From assembly GCF_900109265.1 (NCBI RefSeq), contig NZ_FNZM01000020.1, positions 120,789-184,788 of the forward strand: a stretch of 64,000 nt of DNA. The letters run 5' to 3'. The notes under the pieces are model-generated. The model saw nothing but the letters and a program-made list of their open reading frames with translations, was not told where the DNA came from and made no database searches. This document shows positions 18,464 to 26,220 of this stretch, one piece after another (positions within the stretch are counted from its first letter, which is position 1; the number at the start of each line of letters is the position of its first letter). The stretch comes from Paraburkholderia tropica. Its GTDB lineage: Bacteria > Pseudomonadota > Gammaproteobacteria > Burkholderiales > Burkholderiaceae. The position numbers were made by a program, and so were the translations under genes.

Positions 18464-19654
18464 TCACCGGCACGGTGCAGATCGAAACTCGGACACGCGC
18501 AAAAAGGTAATGTAGTTCGAATCATGCGACGAGTGTGCGCCCCCAGTGTCATCATCAAATGCGGTGCGAACGGCGGCGACGATATCGTCCCCGTCGACAA
18601 CCCAATCGGCGTATTGAAATCCGTGTTTCTTTTCGTCGTCGCTATGCAGGACGATACGACAAACGGTCCACGCACGGAGGTCACGTGACGATACGAGCGC
18701 AAGCGTATTCCGCGCGCGTTCGAAGTTCGTTCCACTGTAACTTGAATCTGTTACCGCATTCGTTAGCGACCAATAGCTTCGAGAAGTGGCATCGTAGCGA
18801 ACTGTGAACTTCTTCCCTCCTCCAGGCATATCTATAAAGCCGCCATCGGAATCAAATACCAGTGCCTTGCCGTTGCTATCGATTGAAATAATTGCAGCCT
18901 TTTCTGGAAGTGCATTGTAGTAAACCCGCAAGAGATCGATCAATTTGCCTGAAGGGTCTACGACAACGTTACCCTCCAGCCAGCCGTGAAAATCTCCACC
19001 CAGCCAGTTTGGATCTGGACCGAGTCCTTCGCTAAAAGTCCAACTGCTCGCCTTCATCAAATCACTATTTACACTCGCCGACATCACGCCTGCCCAAACA
19101 CCGTTGGAACGGATCGTTTCCATTGGGTGCCAGATGCGATTGTTCGCGACTACAACCGGAACTGCAGCTGAGAAAAATTTGCCCCCACTTGCGAGAAGAC
19201 CGTGGTCTGCGTCGACCGGATTCGACCACGTCCGTCCACCATCCATCGAGCGCCGAATCACGGGGACCCCTTCGTAACGGCTAAGCCCTACGATATAGGG
19301 GATACCGTGGCTCAAAAAAAGGGACGAATAATATTGATCGTGCAATTGCGCGACCTTACTCCAGCTCTTGCCTCTGTCTAGGGATTTATAAATCGCAACA
19401 CCGTTACGCTCTGAAATGGGGCCAAAACTATCATGTGACACAAGATAATCCCCTTTCTCTAATACGAGAATTGCGGGCGTACCAAGATAAATCCCAGTAC
19501 GAGCTTCGCTATGTGCAATAGGAACGCCGGGGAAATCGACTGGCACCAGAAATCGCTGAGCCGCACTTACGAACTCAGGAAAAATCCATAAAAAAATGAT
19601 TAACAACTTAAACAAAGAAGATCTTGCTTCAAAAAACGAATTCATATATTTCAA
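18464..19654 (-). CDS. Secreted sialidase-fold (BNR/Asp-box) protein
   Basis: Predicted exported beta-propeller protein of the exo-sialidase-like superfamily. An N-terminal hydrophobic signal (about residues 12-30, SSLFKLLIIFLWIFPEFVSA) should direct it across the inner membrane. Two good Asp boxes are SLDRGKSW (91-98) and SMDGGRTW (136-143). The TGIYLGTPAILVLEKGDYLVSHD-type N-terminal repeat is typical of bacterial sialidase-family proteins of unknown activity; I do not see a clear FRIP motif, so classical sialidase activity is not assured. Its start lies inside the polymerase gene (26-bp overlap), implying coupled translation. In this Kdo-supplying locus it may cleave or trim a Kdo-containing polymer, which is inference. 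Confidence 0.82.
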   Translation of the reverse strand: MKYMNSFFEARSSLFKLLIIFLWIFPEFVSAAQRFLVPVDFPGVPIAHSEARTGIYLGTPAILVLEKGDYLVSHDSFGPISERNGVAIYKSLDRGKSWSKVAQLHDQYYSSLFLSHGIPYIVGLSRYEGVPVIRRSMDGGRTWSNPVDADHGLLASGGKFFSAAVPVVVANNRIWHPMETIRSNGVWAGVMSASVNSDLMKASSWTFSEGLGPDPNWLGGDFHGWLEGNVVVDPSGKLIDLLRVYYNALPEKAAIISIDSNGKALVFDSDGGFIDMPGGGKKFTVRYDATSRSYWSLTNAVTDSSYSGTNFERARNTLALVSSRDLRAWTVCRIVLHSDDEKKHGFQYADWVVDGDDIVAAVRTAFDDDTGGAHSSHDSNYITFLRVSEFRSAPCR

Positions 19655-20858
19655 TCAAATTTCCGGTAACATATTTATCCGTCTGCCCGCCGTACAACAA
19701 GTCTTGAGCCAGAAGATTTTTTGATATTCCGAATGCCGAGTACGCGACGATTGCCAGACATGCCACGAATTTCCACATGTCGCTGCGAATTTTAGGGATC
19801 GCGACCGACAGATAAAATATAGAAATAACGAAGAAATATATATATACGCGCTCAACCACCTTTGACAGGCTCAACGTTGCAAATATCGGGAATAGGCAAA
19901 AATTAGAAAAACAAAGAAGTTGATAAACAAGCCCCCTCCCAATGCTTTCGTCATCAAATTTATGACTTCCTAAAACTCTCTTCCAAACTATATTATTAAC
20001 CAAGGCAATCGCCAGGGTCATAATCACAACGCCGATGACGCTGAACGAATTCCAGTTAGTATATATTTCCGCTTTTTTTGACAGATAGCCGCCTCCGTCT
20101 CCTCCAAGTACGGACAATCCTTGCACAAAGAATTTTGAAAAAATAAATATGATTCCCGATAAAACCCCAATCGGCCATATCACCAAACGCCCGAAAAATC
20201 GGTACAGAACATATGGCATTGTGACCATCAGACTCGGTATATGTGCAATTGTCGCTAGGAACGCGAACATCAACATGTATTTCCTTTTTTTCTCCTGAGC
20301 CAGAAGGAAAATAAATGGAAATGCCATCGCTTGACGAATTACGTTTCCGTAAGACGAGTAAAAAGCTGATGATGCCAGAGTAATTATAAGGAATAGTGGA
20401 ACTGCACGATAATCGGCTCGCCATACTGCTAACAGCGCAAGCAAAAAAAACACCACGAACAGTAGAAAGAATGCCACATCCGTGGGCCCTGCTATTTTCC
20501 ACGCCAAAAATATTGCAGAGAATGAAAGTAGCTCTGGCTGGACTTTCAAAAACTCCCGAACGCCAGACGCGCCCATTATATTCATGAAACTGAGATATTG
20601 AGCCTTGTCATTTCCCAATCTATCCAATGGCAATTTGGTCGCTATTAACGGCGCAAGAACAACAGCCGAAAGAAGACAAAAAGATAGATTCGCAACCCTG
20701 CCCGATTCATACTTGGCCGATAACAAGACCAATATCGATAAAATCAGGCAAAGCGTCAAGAATGGAAAAGTCAAAAAAACCGACAAGATGGATATCAAAA
20801 AACACCACCTTATAGATTGACGACTCCAAGCACAATCGATTAGTCGATAGTCCAACAT
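19629..20858 (-). CDS. Polysaccharide polymerase (EpsG/Wzy-like membrane protein)
   Basis: Multi-spanning inner-membrane protein of 409 residues with about 10-11 hydrophobic segments. The block YGNVIRQAMAFPFIFLLAQE followed by a basic KKRKY segment and a histidine in AFLATIAHIPSLM matches the pattern of EpsG-type exopolysaccharide polymerases. It would join repeat units in the periplasm. The gene is visibly AT-richer than its neighbours, as is common for polymerase genes gained by transfer. It reads opposite to the main operon, together with the overlapping sialidase-fold gene. It is the only Wzy candidate in the locus. Confidence 0.85.
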   Translation of the reverse strand: MLDYRLIDCAWSRQSIRWCFLISILSVFLTFPFLTLCLILSILVLLSAKYESGRVANLSFCLLSAVVLAPLIATKLPLDRLGNDKAQYLSFMNIMGASGVREFLKVQPELLSFSAIFLAWKIAGPTDVAFFLLFVVFFLLALLAVWRADYRAVPLFLIITLASSAFYSSYGNVIRQAMAFPFIFLLAQEKKRKYMLMFAFLATIAHIPSLMVTMPYVLYRFFGRLVIWPIGVLSGIIFIFSKFFVQGLSVLGGDGGGYLSKKAEIYTNWNSFSVIGVVIMTLAIALVNNIVWKRVLGSHKFDDESIGRGLVYQLLCFSNFCLFPIFATLSLSKVVERVYIYFFVISIFYLSVAIPKIRSDMWKFVACLAIVAYSAFGISKNLLAQDLLYGGQTDKYVTGNLIEIYEFVF

Positions 20859-21159
20859 CGCATTTTTAAAATTCTAATTTTGTTAAAAAAGATCACATCA
20901 ACTTAGGCATCGCCAAGAGAGAAATTTTATTCAAGAAGCCACCTTGAAATTTGACTGGAAATTATAAACGCCGAACAAATCTCATAAAACACGTTAAGAA
21001 TCGAGGAAAAATCGAGATACTGACGGTGGAACTCCGAAGACAACGCTTGCTCTCTACGCCAGACCTGACTTGCATAGCAGCCTTCTTGCGTACCGCACGC
21101 TTTAGCGGGAGGCAATCGACACAATCAATTTAATTAGGATCTCGAATCATATGGATCAC
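20859..21159. other. AT-rich right border of the polysaccharide locus
   Basis: About 300 bp between the polymerase start and the gloA terminator, AT-rich in the first 170 bp and closer to genome composition after that. It must contain the promoter for the leftward polymerase/sialidase-fold pair, since an intrinsic terminator isolates it from gloA; no convincing -35/-10 pair stands out. A 65-codon leftward open frame (20927-21124) has a non-random look but no recognisable domain. It may be remnant DNA at the island junction. Confidence 0.4.
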
Positions 21160-21182
21160 AAAAAAGGAGGCAATCGCCTCCT
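21160..21182 (-). terminator. Intrinsic terminator of gloA
   Basis: On the minus strand a 7-bp stem (AGGAGGC/GCCTCCT, 21165-21171 with 21176-21182, loop of four bases) is followed by a run of T residues. It lies 12 bp beyond the gloA stop and should stop gloA transcription before the leftward polymerase gene. Confidence 0.85.
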
Positions 21183-21193
21183 CCCGAGCACCC

Positions 21194-21577
21194 TCATTTC
21201 TTCTGAATAAACTCGATCTTGTACCCATCCGGGTCGGTAACGAACGCGATGACCGTCGTGCCGTGCTTCATCGGGCCGGCTTCGCGCACCACGGTGCCGC
21301 CCTGCTCCTTGATCTTCGCGCACGCGGCATAGGCATCTTCGACTTCAACGGCCAGATGGCCGAAACCCGTGCCGAGGTCGTACGACGGCGTGTCCCAGTT
21401 GTGCGTCAGTTCGATGACGGTGCCGTCGCGCTCATCGGTGTAACCGACGAACGCCAGCGTGAACTTGCCATCGGGATAGTCTTCGCGGCGCAGCAGTTTC
21501 ATGCCGAGCAATTCGGTGTAGAACTTGATCGAGCGGTCGAGGTCGCCGACCCGGATCATCGTGTGCAGCAGGCGCAT
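21194..21577 (-). CDS. gloA: Lactoylglutathione lyase (glyoxalase I)
   Basis: Converts the hemithioacetal of methylglyoxal and glutathione into S-lactoylglutathione, a cytosolic detoxification step. All four metal ligands of the Ni-dependent class are visible: His5, Glu56, His74 and Glu122. The sequence starts MRLLHTMIRVGDLDRSIKFY and includes the LTHNWDTPSYDLGTGFGHLA core. The 127 residues are near the E. coli length of 135. It is a single-gene unit with its own terminator, divergent from the ketopantoate reductase-like gene; the 227-bp gap between them contains a C-rich tract with repeated CGCTCCCCC units (about 21655-21683). Confidence 0.97.
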   Translation of the reverse strand: MRLLHTMIRVGDLDRSIKFYTELLGMKLLRREDYPDGKFTLAFVGYTDERDGTVIELTHNWDTPSYDLGTGFGHLAVEVEDAYAACAKIKEQGGTVVREAGPMKHGTTVIAFVTDPDGYKIEFIQKK

Positions 21578-21804
21578 TGTGGTGGACTCCGTTTTTTGCC
21601 AACGTCAGAACCCGGACTGTACCAAAATCCCGCCGCCCCTGCCGACGCCGCCCCACCCGCTCCCCCCGCTCCCCCCGCTCCACCGCGCCAGGCAAGCCTG
21701 TCCGATTTGCTCTAGCATGTTCGCCATCCCGATTTCACCGGACGCCGCAGGAGTGCGGCGTCCGGTCTGGCTTGCGTTCAACGAGAGAATAGAAAGGAGT
21801 CGAT

Positions 21805-22755
21805 ATGCGGATTCTGGTGGTAGGTGCGGGGGCGACTGGGGGCTATTTCGGCGGGCGGCTCGCCGCGGCCGGGCGCGACGTGACGTTTCTCGTGCGCGAC
21901 GCGCGCGCGGCGCAGATGCGCGAGCACGGTCTCGTGATCCGCAGCCCGCACGCGGGCGATCTCACGCTGCGCGACCCGAAGACGGTCACGCGCGAGGCGC
22001 TCGAAGCGCCCGGCACGCAGCCGTTCGACCTCGTGCTGCTCAGTTGCAAGGCCTATGATCTCGACAGTGCGATCGACTCGTTCGCCGCCGCCGTCGGTCC
22101 CGAGACCGCCATCCTGCCGCTGCTCAACGGCATGCGTCATCTCGACGTGCTGCAGGCGCGCTTCGGCACCCAGGCCGTGCTCGGCGGCGTCTGCCTGATC
22201 GCGTCCACGCTCAACGAGCAGCGCGAAATCGTGCATCTGAACGACTCGCAGGCGATCACGTTCGGCGAGCTGGGCGGCGGCATCTCGGCGCGTGCGCAGG
22301 CCATCGCCGATACCTTCGGCAACGCCGGCTTCATCATCAAGGCGAGCGAGCGCATCCTTCAGGAAATGTGGGAAAAGTGGGTATTTCTCGCGTCGCTCGC
22401 GGGCAGCACTTGCCTCTTTCGCGCGCCCATCGGCGCAATCGTCGCGACGCCCGACGGCGCGGCGACCATCGAGCGCATCTTCGCGGAGTGCCGCGCGATC
22501 GCGGCCGAGCACGGTCACGCGGTGCGCGACAGCTTCCTCGAACGCTCGCGCGGCATGCTGTTCGCCACCGGCTCGTCGCTCACGGCGTCGATGCTGCGCG
22601 ACGTGCAGAACGGCTCACGCATCGAAGCCGATCACATCCTCGGCGACCTGATCCGCCGCGGCGGCGCGGCGCAGCGCGCGTCGAGCGAGCTGTCGGTGCT
22701 GCGCATCGTCTATAGCCAGCTCAAGGCCTACGAGGCGTTGCGCGGCGAAGGCTGA
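21805..22755 (+). CDS. Ketopantoate reductase family protein (PanE/ApbA-like)
   Basis: NADPH-dependent 2-dehydropantoate 2-reductase family member of 316 residues. The N-terminal Rossmann motif is ILVVGAGATGGYFGGRLA (about residues 3-20). The central LPLLNGMRHLDVL and the C-terminal EKWVFLASLAGSTCLF and SMLRDVQNGSRIEADHILG blocks are typical of the family, the last containing the expected substrate-side polar residues. Burkholderia genomes often carry several paralogues, so whether this one supplies pantothenate is uncertain and no symbol is given. Start ATG 21805 fits the conserved N-terminus. It converges on rsmA, with a shared terminator between them. Confidence 0.88.
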   Translation: MRILVVGAGATGGYFGGRLAAAGRDVTFLVRDARAAQMREHGLVIRSPHAGDLTLRDPKTVTREALEAPGTQPFDLVLLSCKAYDLDSAIDSFAAAVGPETAILPLLNGMRHLDVLQARFGTQAVLGGVCLIASTLNEQREIVHLNDSQAITFGELGGGISARAQAIADTFGNAGFIIKASERILQEMWEKWVFLASLAGSTCLFRAPIGAIVATPDGAATIERIFAECRAIAAEHGHAVRDSFLERSRGMLFATGSSLTASMLRDVQNGSRIEADHILGDLIRRGGAAQRASSELSVLRIVYSQLKAYEALRGEG

Positions 22756-22820
22756 GCCTCGGCCCGCACTGCGCGCAAAAACGTCACACCAGGACCGCGT
22801 GGCAAAACGCGCGGCAAAAC

Positions 22821-22856
22821 AAAAGGCGCGGTGGCCAGAGCCATCGCGCCTTTTTT
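22821..22856. terminator. Bidirectional intrinsic terminator between panE-like gene and rsmA
   Basis: A 14-bp near-perfect stem (AAAGGCGCGGTGGC paired with GCCATCGCGCCTTT, one G-T wobble) with a short loop and a T-run at 22848-22856; A-runs on the left give the matching T-run on the other strand. It lies between two convergent genes and can serve both. Confidence 0.9.
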
Positions 22857-22874
22857 ATCGGGACCGCGGCTGGG

Positions 22875-23699
22875 TCAGGCTTGCGCGTTGCCGAGCGCCT
22901 GCGCCACGCGCACGTATTCGTCCACCGGCACGTCTTCCGCACGGCGTTGCAGGTCGAAACCGAGCGCGTCGAAATCCACGCGATCGCGATAGTCCGACAG
23001 CGTATTGCGCAACATCTTGCGACGCTGTGAGAAGGCGGCCGTCACCATTTCGCCGAGCAGCGCGGCGTCGACCTTCGGCAGTTCGTGCGGCGCGAACGGA
23101 ATCATGCGCACGATCGCCGAGTCCACCTTCGGGGGCGGCTGGAACGACTCGGGCGGCACGTCGAGCATTTTGTCCATCACGTAGCGGTACTGCAGCATCA
23201 CCGTGAGGCGGCTGAACGCCTTGGTGCCCGGCTCCGCGACCATGCGCTCGACCACCTCGTTCTGCAGCATGAAATGCTGGTCGATCACGCGCTCGGCGAA
23301 CGTGGCGAGGTGAAACAGCAGCGGGCTCGAAATGTTGTACGGCAGATTGCCGACGATGCGCAGCGTCGGCTTCTCGCCCGGCGCGGCAAGCGAGCCGAAG
23401 TCGAAGGCGAGCGCGTCGCCTGCGTGCAGTTCGAGCAGCGGCCCGAACTTCTTCGTGAGCCGTCCGATCAGGTCGCGGTCGAGTTCGACCGCGTGCAGCG
23501 GCGCTTCGGGCGTGGCGAGGCGTTCGATGAGCGGCGCGGTGAGCGCGCCGAGGCCTGGCCCGATCTCGACCATGCGTTCGCCACGCTGCGGGCGAATGAC
23601 GTCGACGATCGAGTCGATCACGCCCGTGTCGACGAGGAAGTTCTGGCCGAAGCGCTTGCGCGCGAAGTGGCCCTGGTGCTTGCTGCTGCTATTGGACAT
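22875..23699 (-). CDS. rsmA: 16S rRNA (adenine1518-N6/adenine1519-N6)-dimethyltransferase
   Basis: Also called KsgA; dimethylates the two adenines in the 3' terminal hairpin of 16S rRNA late in 30S assembly. The 274-residue protein has FGQNFLVD, the SAM-binding motif MVEIGPGLGALT (about residues 44-55) and the catalytic NLPYNISSPLLFHL (about 119-132). The C-terminal helical domain ends with QRRKMLRNTLSDY and related conserved text. It is the last gene of the leftward lptD-surA-pdxA-rsmA operon, 23 bp after pdxA, an order conserved widely in Proteobacteria. Confidence 0.97.
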   Translation of the reverse strand: MSNSSSKHQGHFARKRFGQNFLVDTGVIDSIVDVIRPQRGERMVEIGPGLGALTAPLIERLATPEAPLHAVELDRDLIGRLTKKFGPLLELHAGDALAFDFGSLAAPGEKPTLRIVGNLPYNISSPLLFHLATFAERVIDQHFMLQNEVVERMVAEPGTKAFSRLTVMLQYRYVMDKMLDVPPESFQPPPKVDSAIVRMIPFAPHELPKVDAALLGEMVTAAFSQRRKMLRNTLSDYRDRVDFDALGFDLQRRAEDVPVDEYVRVAQALGNAQA

Positions 23700-23722
23700 C
23701 TTCGTGAAATCAGTGACGGCGG

Positions 23723-24745
23723 TCAGACGGTGCGCCGGTGGCGCGCCATCGAAACCGCCGTGTCGATGGCGGCGATCAGGCTGCCCGCGTCCGCGCGGCC
23801 CGTGCCGGCGAGGTCGAGCGCGGTGCCATGATCGACCGAAGTGCGCACGATCGGCAGGCCCAGCGTCACGTTGATGCCCTCCCCGAACGTCGCGTATTTC
23901 AGGACCGGCAGGCCCTGATCGTGGAACATCGCCAGCACGCAGTCGGCGTCTTTCAGATAGCGCGGCTGGAACAGCGTGTCGGCGGGATACGGACCGCGTG
24001 CATCGATACCCTCTGCCGCAGCCTTGGCCAGCGCGGGCGCAATGGTGTCGATTTCCTCGCGGCCCAGATAACCGTTCTCGCCCGCGTGCGGATTCAGCCC
24101 AGTGACGAGAATGCGCGGCGCGGGCACGCCGAAATGGTGGCGCAGGTCGTGGTCGATGATGCGCAGCGTTTCGACGAGACCGTCGATCGTCAGCGCCGCC
24201 GAGACGTCCTTGAGCGGCAGATGCGTGGTCGCGAGCGCCACGCGCAGCGGCCGCGCGCCGGTGCCCGCGAGCATCATCACCACGCGCGGCGTGTGCGTGC
24301 GTTCGGCGAGATATTCGGTGTGGCCGGTGAACGGCACACCCGCGTCGTTGATCGTGCTCTTTTGCAGCGGCGCGGTGACGATGGCGTCGTAATTCTGTGC
24401 CACGGCGCCGTCGATGGCGCGGTCGAGCAAGGCGAGCACATAGGGACCGTTGGCGGCGTCGAGCTTGCCGGCCGGCGCGGGCGCGGCGAGCGCCACGTGT
24501 TCCACGCTGACCTTGCCGCCCGCCAGCACGGCTGCCCAGTCGACGCCCACCGCGGCGGCGCGCGCCGCCATGAGGGTTTGATCGCCCAGCACCACGAATT
24601 CGGCGCCGGGCCAGTGCGCCGAGGCGCCCGCGAGGGCCGCGGCGGTGAGTTCGGGACCGACGCCGGCGGGCTCGCCGGTCGTGATGGCGATGCGGAGCGG
24701 CCGCGGCCCCCGCGGAGCTGAAGTCGAAGAAGCGGGGGCGTTCAC
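23723..24745 (-). CDS. pdxA: 4-hydroxythreonine-4-phosphate dehydrogenase
   Basis: NAD-dependent enzyme of pyridoxal 5'-phosphate synthesis (DXP-dependent route). Recognisable text: ITTGEPAGVGPELTAAAL near the N-terminus, TAPLQKSTINDAGVPFTGHTEYLA with a metal-binding His, VTGLNPHAGENGYLG and the C-terminal FHDQGLPVLKYATFGEGINV and SVDHGTALDLAGTG. The 340 residues match the family. It starts 19 bp after the surA stop and is part of the same leftward operon. Confidence 0.97.
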   Translation of the reverse strand: MNAPASSTSAPRGPRPLRIAITTGEPAGVGPELTAAALAGASAHWPGAEFVVLGDQTLMAARAAAVGVDWAAVLAGGKVSVEHVALAAPAPAGKLDAANGPYVLALLDRAIDGAVAQNYDAIVTAPLQKSTINDAGVPFTGHTEYLAERTHTPRVVMMLAGTGARPLRVALATTHLPLKDVSAALTIDGLVETLRIIDHDLRHHFGVPAPRILVTGLNPHAGENGYLGREEIDTIAPALAKAAAEGIDARGPYPADTLFQPRYLKDADCVLAMFHDQGLPVLKYATFGEGINVTLGLPIVRTSVDHGTALDLAGTGRADAGSLIAAIDTAVSMARHRRTV

Positions 24746-24764
24746 GGCGTGCGTCCTTGATCGA

Positions 24765-26126
24765 TCAGTGTTGCTGCGGCGGCGTCATGCCGCTGATCTT
24801 GTAGTCGACGTAGGCGCTGTCGCGCAGCTGGCGCAGCCAGTCGGCGTAGGCCTGTTCCGCCTTGCGCTGGCCAATAGCCTGACGCGCGAGGTCCATCTGC
24901 TGCGCAACCGAGCCTTCGGCTTCGCGGCGGCCCAGCACCTGGATCAGGTGATAACCGTATTCGGTGCGCACCGGCTCGCTGATCTGGCCGTCCTGCAGCG
25001 TGTTCATGGCGCGCTCGAATTCCGGCACGGTCTCGCCCGGGCTGATCCAGCCGAGGTCGCCGCCCTGCGAAGCCGAGCCGTCCTGCGAGTAGGTCCGCGC
25101 GAACTTGGCGAAGTCGCCGCCCGCCGCCACTTCACGGCGGATTTCCAGCAGCTTCTGGCGCGCTTCCGGTTCCGACATGCCGTCGCCCACGCGCAGCAGG
25201 ATGTGGCGCACGTGCGTCTGCACCAGTTGCGGCGCGGACGCGCTCGTGCCCTGGCCCTGACGGCGCTCGACGAGGCGAACGATTTCAAAGCCGTCGTTGG
25301 TGCGGATCACCGAAGGGTTGATCTCGCCCGGACGCAGCGTGGACGCCGCGGTCACGAATTCCTGCGGCAGCTTCGACGGTGCGAGGAAGCCCATGTCGCC
25401 GCCCTTGCTGGCGTCCGGCGCCTGCGAGTTCGACTTCGCGAGGCTCGAGAACTTGCTGCCCGACTGCGCTTCCTTCAGGAGCGCGTCGGCCTTCTTCTGC
25501 GCGGCTTCGATGTCGGTTTCCGACGCGTTCAGCGGCGCCTTGATGAAGATGTGCTCGAAGTGCAGGTCGCTTTGCTGGCCCGCGTTCGGTCCGCGCTGGC
25601 TGGCGATGTAGTTCGCGACTTCGGCGTCCGACACCGAGATCTTGCTGTCCACTTCCTTCTCGCGCAGCTTCGAGAGCGTGAGTTCGGTGCGCGCGTCGCG
25701 CGTGAACGTCGACCAGGGCACGCCGGCGGCTTCGATGCGCGCGCGATAGGTCGCGAGATCCATGCCGTTGGCCTGGGCGAGGCGCTCGAGCGTGCGGTTC
25801 ACGGAGGCGTCGTCGATGGAAATGCCGTCTTCCTTCGCCTTTTGCAGCTGGATGCGTTCGAGCACCATCTGGTTCAGGACCTGCGCGCGCAGCTGGTCGG
25901 TGGGCGGCACCGGCGCGTTCTGCTGGGTCAGGCGGCGCGTGATGAGCGCGGCGCGCTCGTCGAGTTCGCGTTGCGTGATCACGCCATCGTTGACGATCGC
26001 GGCAATCGTGTCGACAGTCTGGCCGCCCGGGGCCGACAGTTGCTGTGCTTGCGCCGGCGCGGCCGGCAACAGTCCTGCGACGGCGAAGAGGCTCGCAGCG
26101 TACGCTGCCAGTCGAAGCTTTTTCAT
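24765..26126 (-). CDS. surA: Periplasmic chaperone / peptidyl-prolyl isomerase SurA
   Basis: Periplasmic chaperone that escorts outer-membrane proteins, including LptD, to the BAM complex. A signal peptide (MKKLRLAAYAASLFAVAG, cleavage near AQAQQ) is followed by the SurA N-domain (VNDGVITQRELDERAALI) and two parvulin domains: one around GGDMGFLAPSKLPQEF, the other around GGDLGWISPGETVPEFE. I prefer ATG 26126 (MKKL) over the in-frame GTG at 26135 because signal peptides of this family begin that way; 453 residues result. It lies 86 bp after lptD, its main client. Confidence 0.96.
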   Translation of the reverse strand: MKKLRLAAYAASLFAVAGLLPAAPAQAQQLSAPGGQTVDTIAAIVNDGVITQRELDERAALITRRLTQQNAPVPPTDQLRAQVLNQMVLERIQLQKAKEDGISIDDASVNRTLERLAQANGMDLATYRARIEAAGVPWSTFTRDARTELTLSKLREKEVDSKISVSDAEVANYIASQRGPNAGQQSDLHFEHIFIKAPLNASETDIEAAQKKADALLKEAQSGSKFSSLAKSNSQAPDASKGGDMGFLAPSKLPQEFVTAASTLRPGEINPSVIRTNDGFEIVRLVERRQGQGTSASAPQLVQTHVRHILLRVGDGMSEPEARQKLLEIRREVAAGGDFAKFARTYSQDGSASQGGDLGWISPGETVPEFERAMNTLQDGQISEPVRTEYGYHLIQVLGRREAEGSVAQQMDLARQAIGQRKAEQAYADWLRQLRDSAYVDYKISGMTPPQQH

Positions 26127-26220
26127 GATTCCCACAGATACTCCAAAGTTGGCGGGCAGCTTCGCCCGTCTCTAAGCAACCCACTGCGCGCCGTGCCGGT
26201 CCATCGGACCGGATGGCGCG

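Noticed and set aside
18445..18471. Interrupted inverted repeat between the convergent kdsD and sialidase-fold genes
   Set aside because: Outer arms GCCGG/CCGGC and inner ACAAC/GTTGT can pair, but with mismatched bulges and no T-run, and it overlaps the coding end. Too weak to call a terminator.
18464..19654. Straight annotation as an exo-alpha-sialidase (neuraminidase)
   Set aside because: Asp boxes and fold are clear, but no FRIP-type motif was seen and the locus has no sialic acid synthesis genes. Substrate is left open.
20927..21124. Leftward 65-codon frame at the right border of the polysaccharide locus
   Set aside because: Less biased in composition than typical shadows, but no domain, no ribosome-binding site and it sits in probable promoter DNA. 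Mentioned with the intergenic region only.
21655..21683. C-rich tract with repeated CGCTCCCCC between gloA and the panE-like gene
   Set aside because: Short and imperfect; probably simple-sequence drift in a GC-rich genome, with no sign of function.
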